From the NCBI GenBank assembly GCA_037718865.1, contig JBBJMP010000005.1, forward strand, positions 248,001 through 312,000: DNA of 64,000 nucleotides. The letters run 5' to 3'. Made by a program: the position numbers and the translations under genes. The notes beneath the pieces were generated by a model, which was given only the letters and a program-made list of their open reading frames with translations, was not told the DNA's origin and ran no database searches. Below, one piece after another: positions 35,179-44,462 of the stretch. Positions within the stretch are counted from its first letter, which is position 1. The number at the start of each line of letters is the position of its first letter. Source of the stretch: JADCRZ01 sp037718865 (GTDB lineage: Bacteria > Bacteroidota > Bacteroidia > Chitinophagales > Chitinophagaceae).

Positions 35179-38130
35179 ATGAAACATGTGCTTAACTTTT
35201 TCAGATTACTGCTATTAGCTTCTTTTCTCTCTGCTTTTTTTTTATTGCGCAACGATGAACGCCCTTCAGAAATAATTCATGCCATTGGTGCAACTAAATT
35301 AGTAGTCACGGGAGAAAAAATTGGTGAAGAATCGGAACACTCGTTTACCCAGGAAAGAATACTGCATGAGTATAAAATGCTGCGCAACCCGGTAACAGGA
35401 GCTATTCCGCGGAATTATAGGGAGATGGAACTGAAAGTTGCCGCGGCAATACCTTCAAAAAACAGGACTTTTGATCAGGCGTTTTCCCGCGTCATGAGCG
35501 TTGATGAAGCCCAGAACCAGAACAATTATAAATCTGTAGGACCTAATAACGTAGGGGGAAGAAGCCGCACATTGGCATTTGACCAGCGTAATGCAGGTAT
35601 TATGCTTACAGGAGGTGTGTCTGGCGGCATTTTTAAAAGTAATGACGGTGGCGCAAACTGGCGGTTTGTCTCGCCGGAAAACGATATCCGGAGCGTAACT
35701 TCAATTGTGCAGGATCCCGTTAATCCAAATACCTGGTATTGCGGTACCGGCGAAATGTTTGGCGTGTACAGCAGCCAGAACACAGTCAGCTCTCTCTTCG
35801 GACATGGCGTATTTAAAAGTACGAATAACGGCGACAGCTGGTCGAAGCTGGCTTCCACGGCTGATGCAGCTCCGCACAACTTTAATGGCCAGTTTGACCT
35901 GGTTCACCGCATGGCCGTTCACCCAACTACAAGCCATGTTTACGCTGCAGTGCATAACCGGATCATGCGCTCCACCAACGGGGGGCAGAGCTGGACGACC
36001 GTTTTAGGCGGAACCGTCGCCAATTCAGGGCTTACCGGGCTCACAGAAATCGTGATCAACCCTGATGGTTCAAAAATATTTGCCGCTTTTAACGGTGACA
36101 ATGCAGACCGGAACCTTGCCGGCGTATGGGAGTCGGTTACCGGCGATTCTCTAACTGCAAATAATAATGCCTGGAGGCGGATAGCCGGCGGATCAACCGG
36201 AAGACCTGATTCCATAGCAACCTGGTTACCCTATAGAAAATATTCTCGTATGGTGCTGGCGCTGGCACCTTCCAGTAAATTGTTTGTCCTGTATAAAAAC
36301 GACAAGGAAGCTGGCGGAAACAATCCGCTTCCTGAGGCAGACCTGTTCCGTTGTGATTTCTCCTCCGGCAACCCGGATACTTACGTCTGGGAAAACTTGA
36401 ATGCCTATGTGCCTAACGAACCGGCAGGAAAAATTGAGCAGATAAATCCATATACTACTCAATTTTCCGGATTTAATATGTCTATTGCCGTAAAGCCTGA
36501 TAATGAGAATATTTTGTTCATTGGAGGAACCTGCGTTCACCGGGTTGATCTCACCCAAACTGACCCGGCAAAAAAATTCCGTAGGGCCGGGGGATATGGA
36601 AAAGGATTTTTCCCTGACGGTGACTTAAGATATCCGAATCATCACCCGGATATTCATGGCATCTATTTCTCCTCTGCCAATAACATGTTTACAGCGAGTG
36701 ATGGCGGGATTCATAAAAGTGTTAATATAATGGCAGATACCGTTCGCTGGACAGAATTGGTCAAGGGCTTGCAAACGCTGCAATACCAGTTTATCAATAT
36801 CATGCCCGATCCGCAGATGGACTGGATAATCGGAGGAGCGCACGATAATGGTACGCTGTATAATCTAAATGCCCCTTCTTTTCAGGACCATGAAGCAATA
36901 GGTTCCGGCGGCGATGGAATGTCTGCAGCGATGTCACAATTTATAAAAACGGGCAATACCTGGAAGCAGTCGTGGTATACAAGCGTTTACAACGGAACAA
37001 TGTACCGGCTGGGTTTTACTTGGCAATTCAATCCTTCAAACAATAGCCTTAACGGGGAATTAAACACGTTCGATAAGATCAATCCCACGGGTTATGATGA
37101 TAACGGACAATGGCTAACCCTGTTTATTAACGATACGGATTCTACTGAACACCTTTATTATAATAATCAAAACAAGGTGTTCAGAACCACGAACAGCTCC
37201 GCAGTTACGCAGGACACCTGGACGGAAATGACAGGGGTAGGCAACACCATACCTTCAACTGCGGACGTATCGGCCATGGCCGTCTCTAAAAAAAGAAACG
37301 GAAATAAATACCTGTATATGGGAACCAATGCCGGAACAGTGTACCGGTTAACCAACCCTAATAATGCTGCCGCTGCAACAGTGCCTGTCAATATTACTCC
37401 TTCCGCAATGACAGCCAACAGTTATGTTGCCGGTATCAGCGTCAATCCGCGTAATCCTGACACAGTGATGGTAGTGGTGTCAAATTACGATGATGGAACC
37501 AACATAATACGCAATGTGTTCTGGACTGGTAACGCTACGGCAGCATCACCTGCCTGGCAGATTATCGAAGGAGCCTTACGTCCGCTTTCTTCACAAAGCT
37601 GTGCTATTGTGGTAAAAACTACAGGTGTTGAATATTATGTAGGAACTTCAGTCGGTTTGTATAGTACCACCACCCTAAATGGCGACAATACGGTTTGGGT
37701 AAATGAGGGAAGCGGCATGATGAAAACCGCCATTATCCGGTCACTTGTCAACCGCCAGCAGGATAATAACCTGGTTGTAGGAACTCATGGCAACGGTGCC
37801 TTCCTGGCTGAAATCGGCCAGGCTGTGGTTATTCCTCCCGACCTTGCTACCGGTGTTAACGACATAGTGAGGAATAACAGGAATTTTATAAAATTGGTGT
37901 TTCCAACCCTGACCAGAAATGATGTGTACTTCCGAATTGGTCAGCTAAACGGAATAACACGTATTAATTGCAGGGTGCTTAATGCCAGCGGCCAGTTGCT
38001 GTACGAGACTGATCTGCCATATAGCGATGGTACTTTGGGGCTCCATCAGTTACCGGCAGGTAACTACCTGCTAATGATAACAAGCAGTAATAACAAATAC
38101 CAGCATATAGCCAGGTTTACAAAGCAATGA
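35179..38130 (+). CDS. T9SS-exported protein with ASP-box (BNR) beta-propeller repeats
   Basis: From the ATG at 35179 the protein has 983 residues and a signal peptide (about 1-23). The upstream in-frame extension to 35020 runs into the start of mfd on the other strand, so I reject it. The body contains ASP-box repeats such as SNDGGANW, STNNGDSW and STNGGQSW, as in sialidase- or sortilin-type beta-propellers. The last 80 residues end in VLNASGQLLYE and LPAGNYLLMI, the pattern of a type A T9SS C-terminal sorting domain. It should therefore be exported and anchored or released at the cell surface. No catalytic residues were recognised. Confidence 0.82.
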   Translation: MKHVLNFFRLLLLASFLSAFFLLRNDERPSEIIHAIGATKLVVTGEKIGEESEHSFTQERILHEYKMLRNPVTGAIPRNYREMELKVAAAIPSKNRTFDQAFSRVMSVDEAQNQNNYKSVGPNNVGGRSRTLAFDQRNAGIMLTGGVSGGIFKSNDGGANWRFVSPENDIRSVTSIVQDPVNPNTWYCGTGEMFGVYSSQNTVSSLFGHGVFKSTNNGDSWSKLASTADAAPHNFNGQFDLVHRMAVHPTTSHVYAAVHNRIMRSTNGGQSWTTVLGGTVANSGLTGLTEIVINPDGSKIFAAFNGDNADRNLAGVWESVTGDSLTANNNAWRRIAGGSTGRPDSIATWLPYRKYSRMVLALAPSSKLFVLYKNDKEAGGNNPLPEADLFRCDFSSGNPDTYVWENLNAYVPNEPAGKIEQINPYTTQFSGFNMSIAVKPDNENILFIGGTCVHRVDLTQTDPAKKFRRAGGYGKGFFPDGDLRYPNHHPDIHGIYFSSANNMFTASDGGIHKSVNIMADTVRWTELVKGLQTLQYQFINIMPDPQMDWIIGGAHDNGTLYNLNAPSFQDHEAIGSGGDGMSAAMSQFIKTGNTWKQSWYTSVYNGTMYRLGFTWQFNPSNNSLNGELNTFDKINPTGYDDNGQWLTLFINDTDSTEHLYYNNQNKVFRTTNSSAVTQDTWTEMTGVGNTIPSTADVSAMAVSKKRNGNKYLYMGTNAGTVYRLTNPNNAAAATVPVNITPSAMTANSYVAGISVNPRNPDTVMVVVSNYDDGTNIIRNVFWTGNATAASPAWQIIEGALRPLSSQSCAIVVKTTGVEYYVGTSVGLYSTTTLNGDNTVWVNEGSGMMKTAIIRSLVNRQQDNNLVVGTHGNGAFLAEIGQAVVIPPDLATGVNDIVRNNRNFIKLVFPTLTRNDVYFRIGQLNGITRINCRVLNASGQLLYETDLPYSDGTLGLHQLPAGNYLLMITSSNNKYQHIARFTKQ

Positions 38131-38218
38131 ACACCTGATTAGAGTATTCGTACCGGGTTTTTCAATGTATGATTAACCGGTATTGATTTTATTAAATGAT
38201 AACCTGTAACTGTAAGCC

Positions 38219-38740
38219 ATGCATTCTAAAATTCCATTAATACTTGTTATTTCGCTCCTGATACTTTGCACCAAAAACGGTTTCAGCCAGATCTGTTTTC
38301 CTGTCAAAAAGATCTATGCTTTTTTTGAACCCGTAAAAAAAGGCGTTATCAATAAAGATGATGCAAAAAAACAACAAACAGGCGGAAACTATCTGGTTTA
38401 TGTTGAAAGCAGAAACAGCAATATCATATTACATAATATCTGGATCAACGGCGTTATTTATAACGGCCGGTTACAGGAGGTTAGCACACCGGTTTTATCC
38501 GCCCCTGACGGTAATATAAAACCCCTTACCACTGCCAAACCATCATCAGTAATGGTCCCTTCGACAAAAAGAAAGGTTTACCAGGTAATTTTTACCGCAC
38601 TGGACTCCGGCCAGAAAGAGCAGGTGATGCCAGCAAGGTATGCTTCAAAACCACTGCTTATGGACCTCGGGTACAAGAAGAAAAGAAAGTATTTTACTGT
38701 TAACGAAATAATTGAAACGAAGCCGGCAAATATGATGTAA
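38219..38740 (+). CDS. Secreted protein of unknown function
   Basis: I do not recognise this 173-residue protein. It has a signal peptide (about 1-24, ending GFSQ) and a basic, beta-rich body with no cysteines after residue 26. It starts 88 bp after the T9SS substrate gene and ends 42 bp before the reductase gene, so it might share a transcript with either. Nothing in the sequence gives a function. Confidence 0.65.
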   Translation: MHSKIPLILVISLLILCTKNGFSQICFPVKKIYAFFEPVKKGVINKDDAKKQQTGGNYLVYVESRNSNIILHNIWINGVIYNGRLQEVSTPVLSAPDGNIKPLTTAKPSSVMVPSTKRKVYQVIFTALDSGQKEQVMPARYASKPLLMDLGYKKKRKYFTVNEIIETKPANMM

Positions 38741-38782
38741 TCCATCTTTTAATTATGCTTATCTTGAATAAATTTAGCTTGT

Positions 38783-39538
38783 ATGTTGCAACCCTGGCGA
38801 ACCGGTATCGTGATACGTATTGAAGATGAAACGCAAAGCACGCGAAGATTTTGGATCCAGGTACCTGAATTGGAAAATTTTGATTTTATACCGGGGCAGT
38901 TTGTAACCATAGACCTTCCCATTCACGAAAAGCCCAACAAACGCTGGCGGAGTTATTCCATCGCATCCTGGCCGGATGGCACAAATGTGTTAGAACTGGT
39001 TATTGTGTTATTAGAAGATGGCCTGGGAACTAATTATCTTTTTAACAAAGTTACCGTTGGTTCTGCATTGACTTTACGCGGCCCTCAGGGCGTGTTTGTG
39101 CTCCCGGCAAACATTGAAAAAGACGTATTCCTGATCTGTACCGGAACCGGCATTGCACCATTCCGTTCAATGGCCCATCACATCTTTAATCACCGGATCC
39201 CTCACCAGGATATCTACCTTATTTTTGGTTGCAGAAAATATGCGGACTGCCTGTATGGTAATGAACTAAGAGAACTGGAAAAAAAGATTCCCTCGTTTAC
39301 CTATATTCCTACATTTTCACGGGAAGACCCTGGAGAGCACCGCACTGGTTACGTTCATGCAGTATATGAAGATATCTGCCGTAATAAGATGGTTCACACG
39401 GATACCTTAATGTTACCGCAGCCAAATTCAGCACTGTTTTATTTATGCGGATGGAAAAATATGATTGATGAAGCTAAACAGCGCATCATTGCCATGGGAT
39501 ACGACAGGAAAAGCATTCATCAGGAATTATACGGCTAG
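38783..39538 (+). CDS. Ferredoxin-NADP reductase-like FAD oxidoreductase
   Basis: This 251-residue flavoprotein moves electrons between NAD(P)H and ferredoxin or a similar acceptor. The FAD-binding motif RSYSIAS is at about 55-61 and the NAD(P)-binding loop CTGTGIAPFRSM at about 118-129. A late CGWKNMIDEA motif precedes a C-terminal tail with a Tyr near the end, as in bacterial FNRs. There is no 2Fe-2S domain, so it must use a separate electron carrier. The partner is not encoded nearby. Confidence 0.85.
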   Translation: MLQPWRTGIVIRIEDETQSTRRFWIQVPELENFDFIPGQFVTIDLPIHEKPNKRWRSYSIASWPDGTNVLELVIVLLEDGLGTNYLFNKVTVGSALTLRGPQGVFVLPANIEKDVFLICTGTGIAPFRSMAHHIFNHRIPHQDIYLIFGCRKYADCLYGNELRELEKKIPSFTYIPTFSREDPGEHRTGYVHAVYEDICRNKMVHTDTLMLPQPNSALFYLCGWKNMIDEAKQRIIAMGYDRKSIHQELYG

Positions 39539-39672
39539 TGCAGCGTGCAATTTAGTATAGACAGCTGCCGCTTTAAACCAGCAGTGAAATGTATGCACAG
39601 GAAAAACCGGAATTTAAAAGAAGGAAAAATAATTTTTCAGGAAGATAGGAAACGATAACTACAGCAAATAAA

Positions 39673-39966
39673 CTATTTTACTGTTTTGATTTTTAAGGGG
39701 TCAGTGCCCTCTTTTTCTTCAGCCGGTTGATTCTCCTTCATGCTCACGATCCTTGTTTTGTTAGGAATGGCATTCCCCAATTCAACGAGTTCCTTATTTA
39801 ACTTAAGAATCTCAGCATGATTTTTCAGCATTTCATTTTCTAAGGAAAGAATACGCTTTGTACTTTTTTTGATTTGTGCGCTTCGGAGAAAAAATCCTGC
39901 GAAAGCAGAGAAGGCTATTATCAAGGGTAGCCACATAACATTGACGGAAATCGCAATAGCAAGCAT
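39673..39966 (-). CDS. Small membrane-anchored coiled-coil protein
   Basis: I do not recognise this 97-residue protein. One N-terminal hydrophobic helix (about 8-29) is followed by a predicted coiled coil (about 32-68, rich in L, E, K and N) and a charged tail. It resembles small LapA-like or septum-associated membrane proteins only in layout. The second ATG at 39936 is an equally good start. It is single and converges on the reductase gene. Confidence 0.6.
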   Translation of the reverse strand: MLAIAISVNVMWLPLIIAFSAFAGFFLRSAQIKKSTKRILSLENEMLKNHAEILKLNKELVELGNAIPNKTRIVSMKENQPAEEKEGTDPLKIKTVK

Positions 39967-40088
39967 GTGTGTTTAATTTACGGATTCATTATACGCATAC
40001 TAGCGATGCGTTGTCATACGCATTTTCCACAGATAAGATTAAATTGTTTTACAATATACATATAAAACCTTAGTATCGGAAATTAATT

Positions 40089-41543
40089 CTAAAATAATCC
40101 ATCTATTACCGCTTGTCTTATGTTATGTACAGGTATCCTTTCCTGCTTCATGGTATCCCTGTAACGGAAGGTAACGGTTTGGTCTTCTTTTGTTTGATGG
40201 TCAATAGTTACGCAGAAGGGCGTACCTATCGCATCCATGCGGCGATATCGTTTACCAATAGCATCTTTTTCCTCATAGAAGCACCTGAAAAAAGGCACAC
40301 AGTCATTCATGACCTCCCTGGCTATTTCGGGCAAGCCATCTTTCTTTACCAGGGGAAATACCGCCAGTTTAAGGGGAGCCAATTTTGCAGGAAGCCTTAA
40401 TACAACTCTGCTATCCTGCTTTTCGGCCGTACTCAGATCTTCTTCCTCAAAAGCTTCGCATAATACCATTAGGACGGTCCTGTCAAGACCGATTGAGGTT
40501 TCGATGACATAAGGAATGTAATTCTGATTGATTTCCGTATCGAAATACTGAAGTTTCTTTTTACTGTATTCCTGGTGATTTTTAAGATCGAAATCGGTAC
40601 GCGAGTGTATGCCTTCCACTTCTTTAAAACCTATCGGGAAATGATATTCGATATCACAGGCAGCATCTGCATAATGTGCCAGCTTGATATGATCATGAAA
40701 GCGGTATTTTTCTTTGCCAATGCCCAGGCTCAGATGCCATTTCATCCTTTCTTCTTTCCAGTATTCATACCATTCCTTCTGTGAGCCCGGACGAATAAAA
40801 TATTGCATTTCCATCTGCTCGAATTCGCGCATCCTGAAGATAAACTGGCGGGCAACGATCTCATTACGAAAGGCCTTGCCGATCTGTGCAATTCCAAAAG
40901 GGATCTTCAAACGACCCGATCTTTGAACGTTCAGGAAGTTAACGAATATGCCCTGGGCGGTCTCAGGGCGTAAATAGATCTCATTCGCCTCTTCTTCACC
41001 GCTTACACTTCCTATCTGGGTAGAGAACATCAGGTTAAATTGTCTCACGTCCGTCCAATTTACCGTTCCGCTCACCGTACACGATATGTTATTGTTTTCT
41101 ATCAGTTTTTTTAAACCTTCGAAATCGTTAGTTGACAACAGACGGTCCATTTCTGCAAGCAAACCATCCGCCTTGTCTTTGTGGCCTGCTTTTTCCAGCC
41201 CATCAGCATGGTTTTCGATCAGGTGATCAACCCGGTAGCGCTTTTTACTATCTTTATTGTCGATCATCGGATCACTAAAATTATCCACGTGCCCGCTGGC
41301 CTTCCAGGTAGTCGGATGCATGAATATAGCTGCGTCAATCCCAACAATGTTGCCATTTAACTGGGTCATGCTTTTCCACCAGTAATCTTTAATGTTTTTC
41401 TTAAGTTCGCTACCATGTTGGCCATAGTCGTATACAGCACTTAGTCCGTCATATATTTCACTGGAAGGGAAGATAAAGCCGTATTCTTTGCAATGTGCGA
41501 TTATTGCCTGAAACCGGTTTGTGTCGTTAGCCATAGGCTGCAA
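40089..41543 (-). CDS. glyS: Glycyl-tRNA synthetase (alpha2 type)
   Basis: This 484-residue class II enzyme charges tRNA-Gly. It belongs to the dimeric type rather than the heterotetrameric one. Class II motif 2 is covered by RPETAQGIFVNF and FRNEIVARQFIFRMREFEQ-like blocks. Motif 3 is YVIETSIGLDRTVL, where the usual EPSxGLDR reads ETSIGLDR. The start may be at ATG 41534. It is the last gene of dtd-mazG-glyS with gaps of about 25 bp, a translation-fidelity operon. Confidence 0.94.
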   Translation of the reverse strand: MQPMANDTNRFQAIIAHCKEYGFIFPSSEIYDGLSAVYDYGQHGSELKKNIKDYWWKSMTQLNGNIVGIDAAIFMHPTTWKASGHVDNFSDPMIDNKDSKKRYRVDHLIENHADGLEKAGHKDKADGLLAEMDRLLSTNDFEGLKKLIENNNISCTVSGTVNWTDVRQFNLMFSTQIGSVSGEEEANEIYLRPETAQGIFVNFLNVQRSGRLKIPFGIAQIGKAFRNEIVARQFIFRMREFEQMEMQYFIRPGSQKEWYEYWKEERMKWHLSLGIGKEKYRFHDHIKLAHYADAACDIEYHFPIGFKEVEGIHSRTDFDLKNHQEYSKKKLQYFDTEINQNYIPYVIETSIGLDRTVLMVLCEAFEEEDLSTAEKQDSRVVLRLPAKLAPLKLAVFPLVKKDGLPEIAREVMNDCVPFFRCFYEEKDAIGKRYRRMDAIGTPFCVTIDHQTKEDQTVTFRYRDTMKQERIPVHNIRQAVIDGLF

Positions 41544-41568
41544 AAATAGGGAAGTCGGCGCCTGATAC

Positions 41569-41895
41569 TCATTTTAATTTTTCATTTTCCTGGTGCCTTT
41601 TTGCATCCCGGCTGGTCTTTTTTTCGAAGTTTTTTTGTAGCGCCTCTGTAAGGTTTACACCGGTTTGGTTAGCCAGGCATATGATAACCCATAGAACGTC
41701 TGCCATCTCATCTGATAGTTCGCGGCCTTCATCGGTTTGCTTGAATGATTGCTCTCCATATGTTCTTACCATGACCCTGGACAGCTCCCCCACTTCTTCC
41801 ATGAGGATTCCCAGGTTGGTGAGCTCATGGTAATATCTTACACCTGTGGATTTCATCCACTGGTCCACTTGGTTTTGTGCGTCCTGCAGGGTCAT
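41569..41895 (-). CDS. MazG-like nucleotide pyrophosphohydrolase
   Basis: This 108-residue all-alpha NTP pyrophosphatase hydrolyses (d)NTPs to monophosphates, with a house-cleaning role. The metal-binding motif EEVGELSRV (about 32-40) and the later ELSDEMADVLW (about 59-69) form the E-x-x-E...E-x-x-D pattern of the MazG/iMazG fold. It lies between dtd and glyS in a tight minus-strand operon. The specific nucleotide is unknown. Confidence 0.88.
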   Translation of the reverse strand: MTLQDAQNQVDQWMKSTGVRYYHELTNLGILMEEVGELSRVMVRTYGEQSFKQTDEGRELSDEMADVLWVIICLANQTGVNLTEALQKNFEKKTSRDAKRHQENEKLK

Positions 41896-41919
41896 AATTT
41901 ACATTAATTAGGTGTCCGA

Positions 41920-42372
41920 TCATTCTTTATTTTTAGTATCAAACAGAATGGTCACCGGGCCATCATTGATAAGAGCCACCTCCATATCGGCCTGGAATTC
42001 ACCCGTACCTATTTTTTTTCCCAGGTCTGCCTCCAGTTGCATAATCATTTGCTCGTAAACCGGTATGGCAATAAGCGGTTTGGCAGCACGTATGTAGGAA
42101 GGGCGATTGCCCTTTTTTGTTAAAGCATGCAAGGTAAACTGACTCACTAGTAAAACATCACCCCTAACGTCCTGCACAGAAAGATTCATTACCCCGTCTG
42201 CATCATTGAAGATCCTGAGCTGAACGATTTTGCTGCTTAGCCATTTAAGGTCTTCATCAGAATCCTGTTCTTCAATGCCCAGAAAAACCAGCAGCCCTCT
42301 TCCGATCTGGGATTTTATGGTACCGTCAATACTTACGCTGGCCTGTATTACCCGTTGTATAACCGCTCTCAT
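41920..42372 (-). CDS. dtd: D-aminoacyl-tRNA deacylase
   Basis: This 150-residue dimeric enzyme releases D-amino acids (and glycine mischarged on tRNA-Ala) from tRNAs. It has the SQFTL motif (about 83-87) and the NDGPVTI loop with the cross-subunit Gly-Pro that gives chiral proofreading. The N-terminal MRAVIQRV is standard. It heads the operon with the MazG-like gene and glyS and is divergent from arfB, 42 bp apart. Confidence 0.95.
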   Translation of the reverse strand: MRAVIQRVIQASVSIDGTIKSQIGRGLLVFLGIEEQDSDEDLKWLSSKIVQLRIFNDADGVMNLSVQDVRGDVLLVSQFTLHALTKKGNRPSYIRAAKPLIAIPVYEQMIMQLEADLGKKIGTGEFQADMEVALINDGPVTILFDTKNKE

Positions 42373-42414
42373 GCATTTACGGATTATAAGCCATAAATTT
42401 ACAGATCAGCAACT

Positions 42415-42819
42415 ATGATCGACGTATCTACCGAAATAAAATTTAAAACGGCCCGCAGTGGAGGCAAAGGAGGCCAAAACGTGAACAAGGTGGAAACTAT
42501 GGTAGAAGGCAATTTTCACGTAGGGAATTCAATGCTGTTGAGCGACGAACATAAAGACCGTTTACGCAGGAAATTAAAAAGCAAGATAAACTCAGCAGGT
42601 TTTTTACAAGTTAAAAGCCAGGTTCATCGCAGTCAGCTTGCTAACAAAGACAAAGTAATAGAGAAATTGAATGCCATGATTGCATTGGCCCTGAAGAAAG
42701 AAAAAAGGCGGATCGCAACCAGGCCAGGCAAACAAGCTAAGGAAAAAAGACTGCAGCTTAAGAAGAAAGAAGGTATCGTTAAAGATAATCGGAAAAAAAT
42801 CCGCTATATTGATCATTAA
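42415..42819 (+). CDS. arfB: Alternative ribosome-rescue factor (GGQ peptidyl-tRNA hydrolase)
   Basis: This 134-residue codon-independent release factor frees stalled ribosomes. The catalytic Gly19-Gly20-Gln21 loop lies in SGGKGGQNVNKVET. The C-terminal tail is very basic (KKEKRRIATRPGKQAKEKR), as needed to enter the empty mRNA channel. The stop-codon-recognition domain of true release factors is absent, consistent with ArfB/YaeJ. It is divergent from dtd. Confidence 0.94.
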   Translation: MIDVSTEIKFKTARSGGKGGQNVNKVETMVEGNFHVGNSMLLSDEHKDRLRRKLKSKINSAGFLQVKSQVHRSQLANKDKVIEKLNAMIALALKKEKRRIATRPGKQAKEKRLQLKKKEGIVKDNRKKIRYIDH

Positions 42820-42843
42820 TCCTGCCGGAAGATGACCTATTAA

Positions 42844-43014
42844 TTGATCAAACCTGCTTTGTGGCTATTATCGGCCCTCGTTATATTGAGCGGATGCCAC
42901 AAGGAGCTTAGCATAAATACCGGTGCAAACGGCTCGGTATTCGACCTAAAGATCCTGCTCCGCAATAGCAGTATGAAATTTAACAGCAGGCGGATCCTGG
43001 CTTTCGTCCATTAA
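42844..43014 (+). pseudogene. Truncated small lipoprotein remnant
   Basis: From a TTG at 42844 the frame encodes 56 residues with a clear lipoprotein signal: a basic start, a hydrophobic core and lipobox ILSGC (Cys18), followed by HKEL. The mature part is only 38 residues and lacks a domain. I see it as the 5' remnant of a longer lipoprotein gene, because there is no ATG and the sequence loses character after SVF. A genuine short lipoprotein with a TTG start is the alternative. Confidence 0.4.
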
Positions 43015-43154
43015 GCTTCACGGACTGCAAATACAAAATTTCAAGACCAACTGTTAATGCGTACATATACTTATGCTTTTCGGTAAAAACACCTACCTTT
43101 TTGTTTTATATTCAAATTAATATTGTAGAACTTAATCATCCTTAAACACAAGTT

Positions 43155-43706
43155 ATGAAAAACAGCTTCCCCATTATTACACACATTAATAAGAAAAGGG
43201 CAGGAAAGAATGTAATATCCCTTCGAGAGGCAATAAGATATACGAAAGTCTACCAGAGAATAATCAAGCATAATAAGGCCGAACTCGAAAAATTAATATT
43301 TCCTTACGCAGAATCGTTTGACCGTAATGCCATTGCCTTATTGCTTAAGCAAAAAGGCGCCGAAGGAATACGCGTTTACCTGGGCGTTGATGAAGCAGGC
43401 GAAACAGGTAAAGAAGTGAAACTGGTTCTGGTACCTGTCGACAAGAAAGGCAAAGATATCGTTGTTCACCTTTTAGATGAGAAATGGATAAGTCGGCCAC
43501 CGGTCCAATCGGCTGAGCAGGACTTTACACAGCAAGATGAAGAAGATGATTATTATTCCGTGCATGACGAAGCAAGATCGCAACAATTCTCGGCTCAGGG
43601 TCCGTCAGCATTAGACGCTGAAGATGAAAAACAGACAGTTAACAGCGGACAACGCTGCCCTCATGTTTGTGATGAGGATAGCGATCTAAATCGTCCGGAG
43701 GAATGA
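43155..43706 (+). CDS. Unknown soluble protein heading a signalling operon
   Basis: I do not recognise this 183-residue protein. It has no signal peptide or membrane helix. Residues 1-125 look folded, basic and mixed alpha/beta (ISLREAIRYTK, LVLVPVDKKGKDIVVHLLDEKW). Residues 126-183 are acidic, Gln-rich and probably disordered. Its last codons overlap the next gene in the arrangement ATGA, so the two are translationally coupled. Position suggests a partner of the membrane protein and kinase that follow. Confidence 0.65.
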   Translation: MKNSFPIITHINKKRAGKNVISLREAIRYTKVYQRIIKHNKAELEKLIFPYAESFDRNAIALLLKQKGAEGIRVYLGVDEAGETGKEVKLVLVPVDKKGKDIVVHLLDEKWISRPPVQSAEQDFTQQDEEDDYYSVHDEARSQQFSAQGPSALDAEDEKQTVNSGQRCPHVCDEDSDLNRPEE

Positions 43707-44428
43707 GTCGAATGAGTGATGCAGACCTCTTATTCCTGCTAAGTTTGTCAGTCATTGTTCCGGTTACCGTCGGCCTGGTACGATCAAGAAAAATTTCTGT
43801 TTCGTACCAGCCTTTTTTATTATACCTGAACATCTCATTACTTGCAGAATGTATTACGTACTTATTCATTAAGATGTTCAAAAATAGCGCTATTCCTAAT
43901 AATGTCTTTATGCTGGTTGAATGTAATGTTCTTCTGTTTCAGTTTTATTACTGGCGGATCAATAAAGACAGGAAGAAATTTTTTTTAACGTTGATTGCGC
44001 TGTGTTCATCTGTGTGGATTATAGAAAATATACTTTTTGCCAAGGTCACGGTATTCGGCCCCGTATTCCGGTTTCTCTATTCTTTCATTCTAGTGCTGCT
44101 GGCTCTCAACGAGATAAACTTTATGATCGTCCGGGAAAATAAAAACCTGTTTAAAAATTCAAAGTTTTTGATTTGTCTTGGCTTCATGATATACTTTCTA
44201 TACCAGATCCTCTACGAAGGTTCATTCTTTGTTAACGTGATACTTATGAATAGCGACACCATTGCAGGAAGAGAAACAAGAAGTCAGTCAAAAGGCATCA
44301 ACTTTTCCAAAAGTATCATCACCAGTTTCGCTTATATCGCCGCATTTATCAAAATAGTTTATGCTATCGCTATTTTCTATATACCTGCCAGGACGAAATT
44401 TCCGTGGAAGCTAAACCTAGTGAAGTGA
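43703..44428 (+). CDS. Seven-helix membrane protein, possible sensor partner
   Basis: This 241-residue protein has seven predicted transmembrane helices (about 9-25, 38-56, 68-84, 93-113, 123-143, 155-171 and 208-231) and almost no soluble domain. I cannot assign a family. It overlaps the previous gene by 4 bp and precedes a histidine kinase by 34 bp. That kinase has only one membrane helix and no sensor domain, so this protein may be its detached sensing module. That role is inference. Confidence 0.65.
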   Translation: MSRMSDADLLFLLSLSVIVPVTVGLVRSRKISVSYQPFLLYLNISLLAECITYLFIKMFKNSAIPNNVFMLVECNVLLFQFYYWRINKDRKKFFLTLIALCSSVWIIENILFAKVTVFGPVFRFLYSFILVLLALNEINFMIVRENKNLFKNSKFLICLGFMIYFLYQILYEGSFFVNVILMNSDTIAGRETRSQSKGINFSKSIITSFAYIAAFIKIVYAIAIFYIPARTKFPWKLNLVK

Positions 44429-44462
44429 TTTTGTGCATGAGCTTTAACATAGATCTGAATAA

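Noticed and set aside
38151..38182. taccgg/ccggta pair after the T9SS substrate gene as terminator
   Set aside because: Six-bp stem with a 20-nt loop and only a broken T-rich tail; too weak to call.
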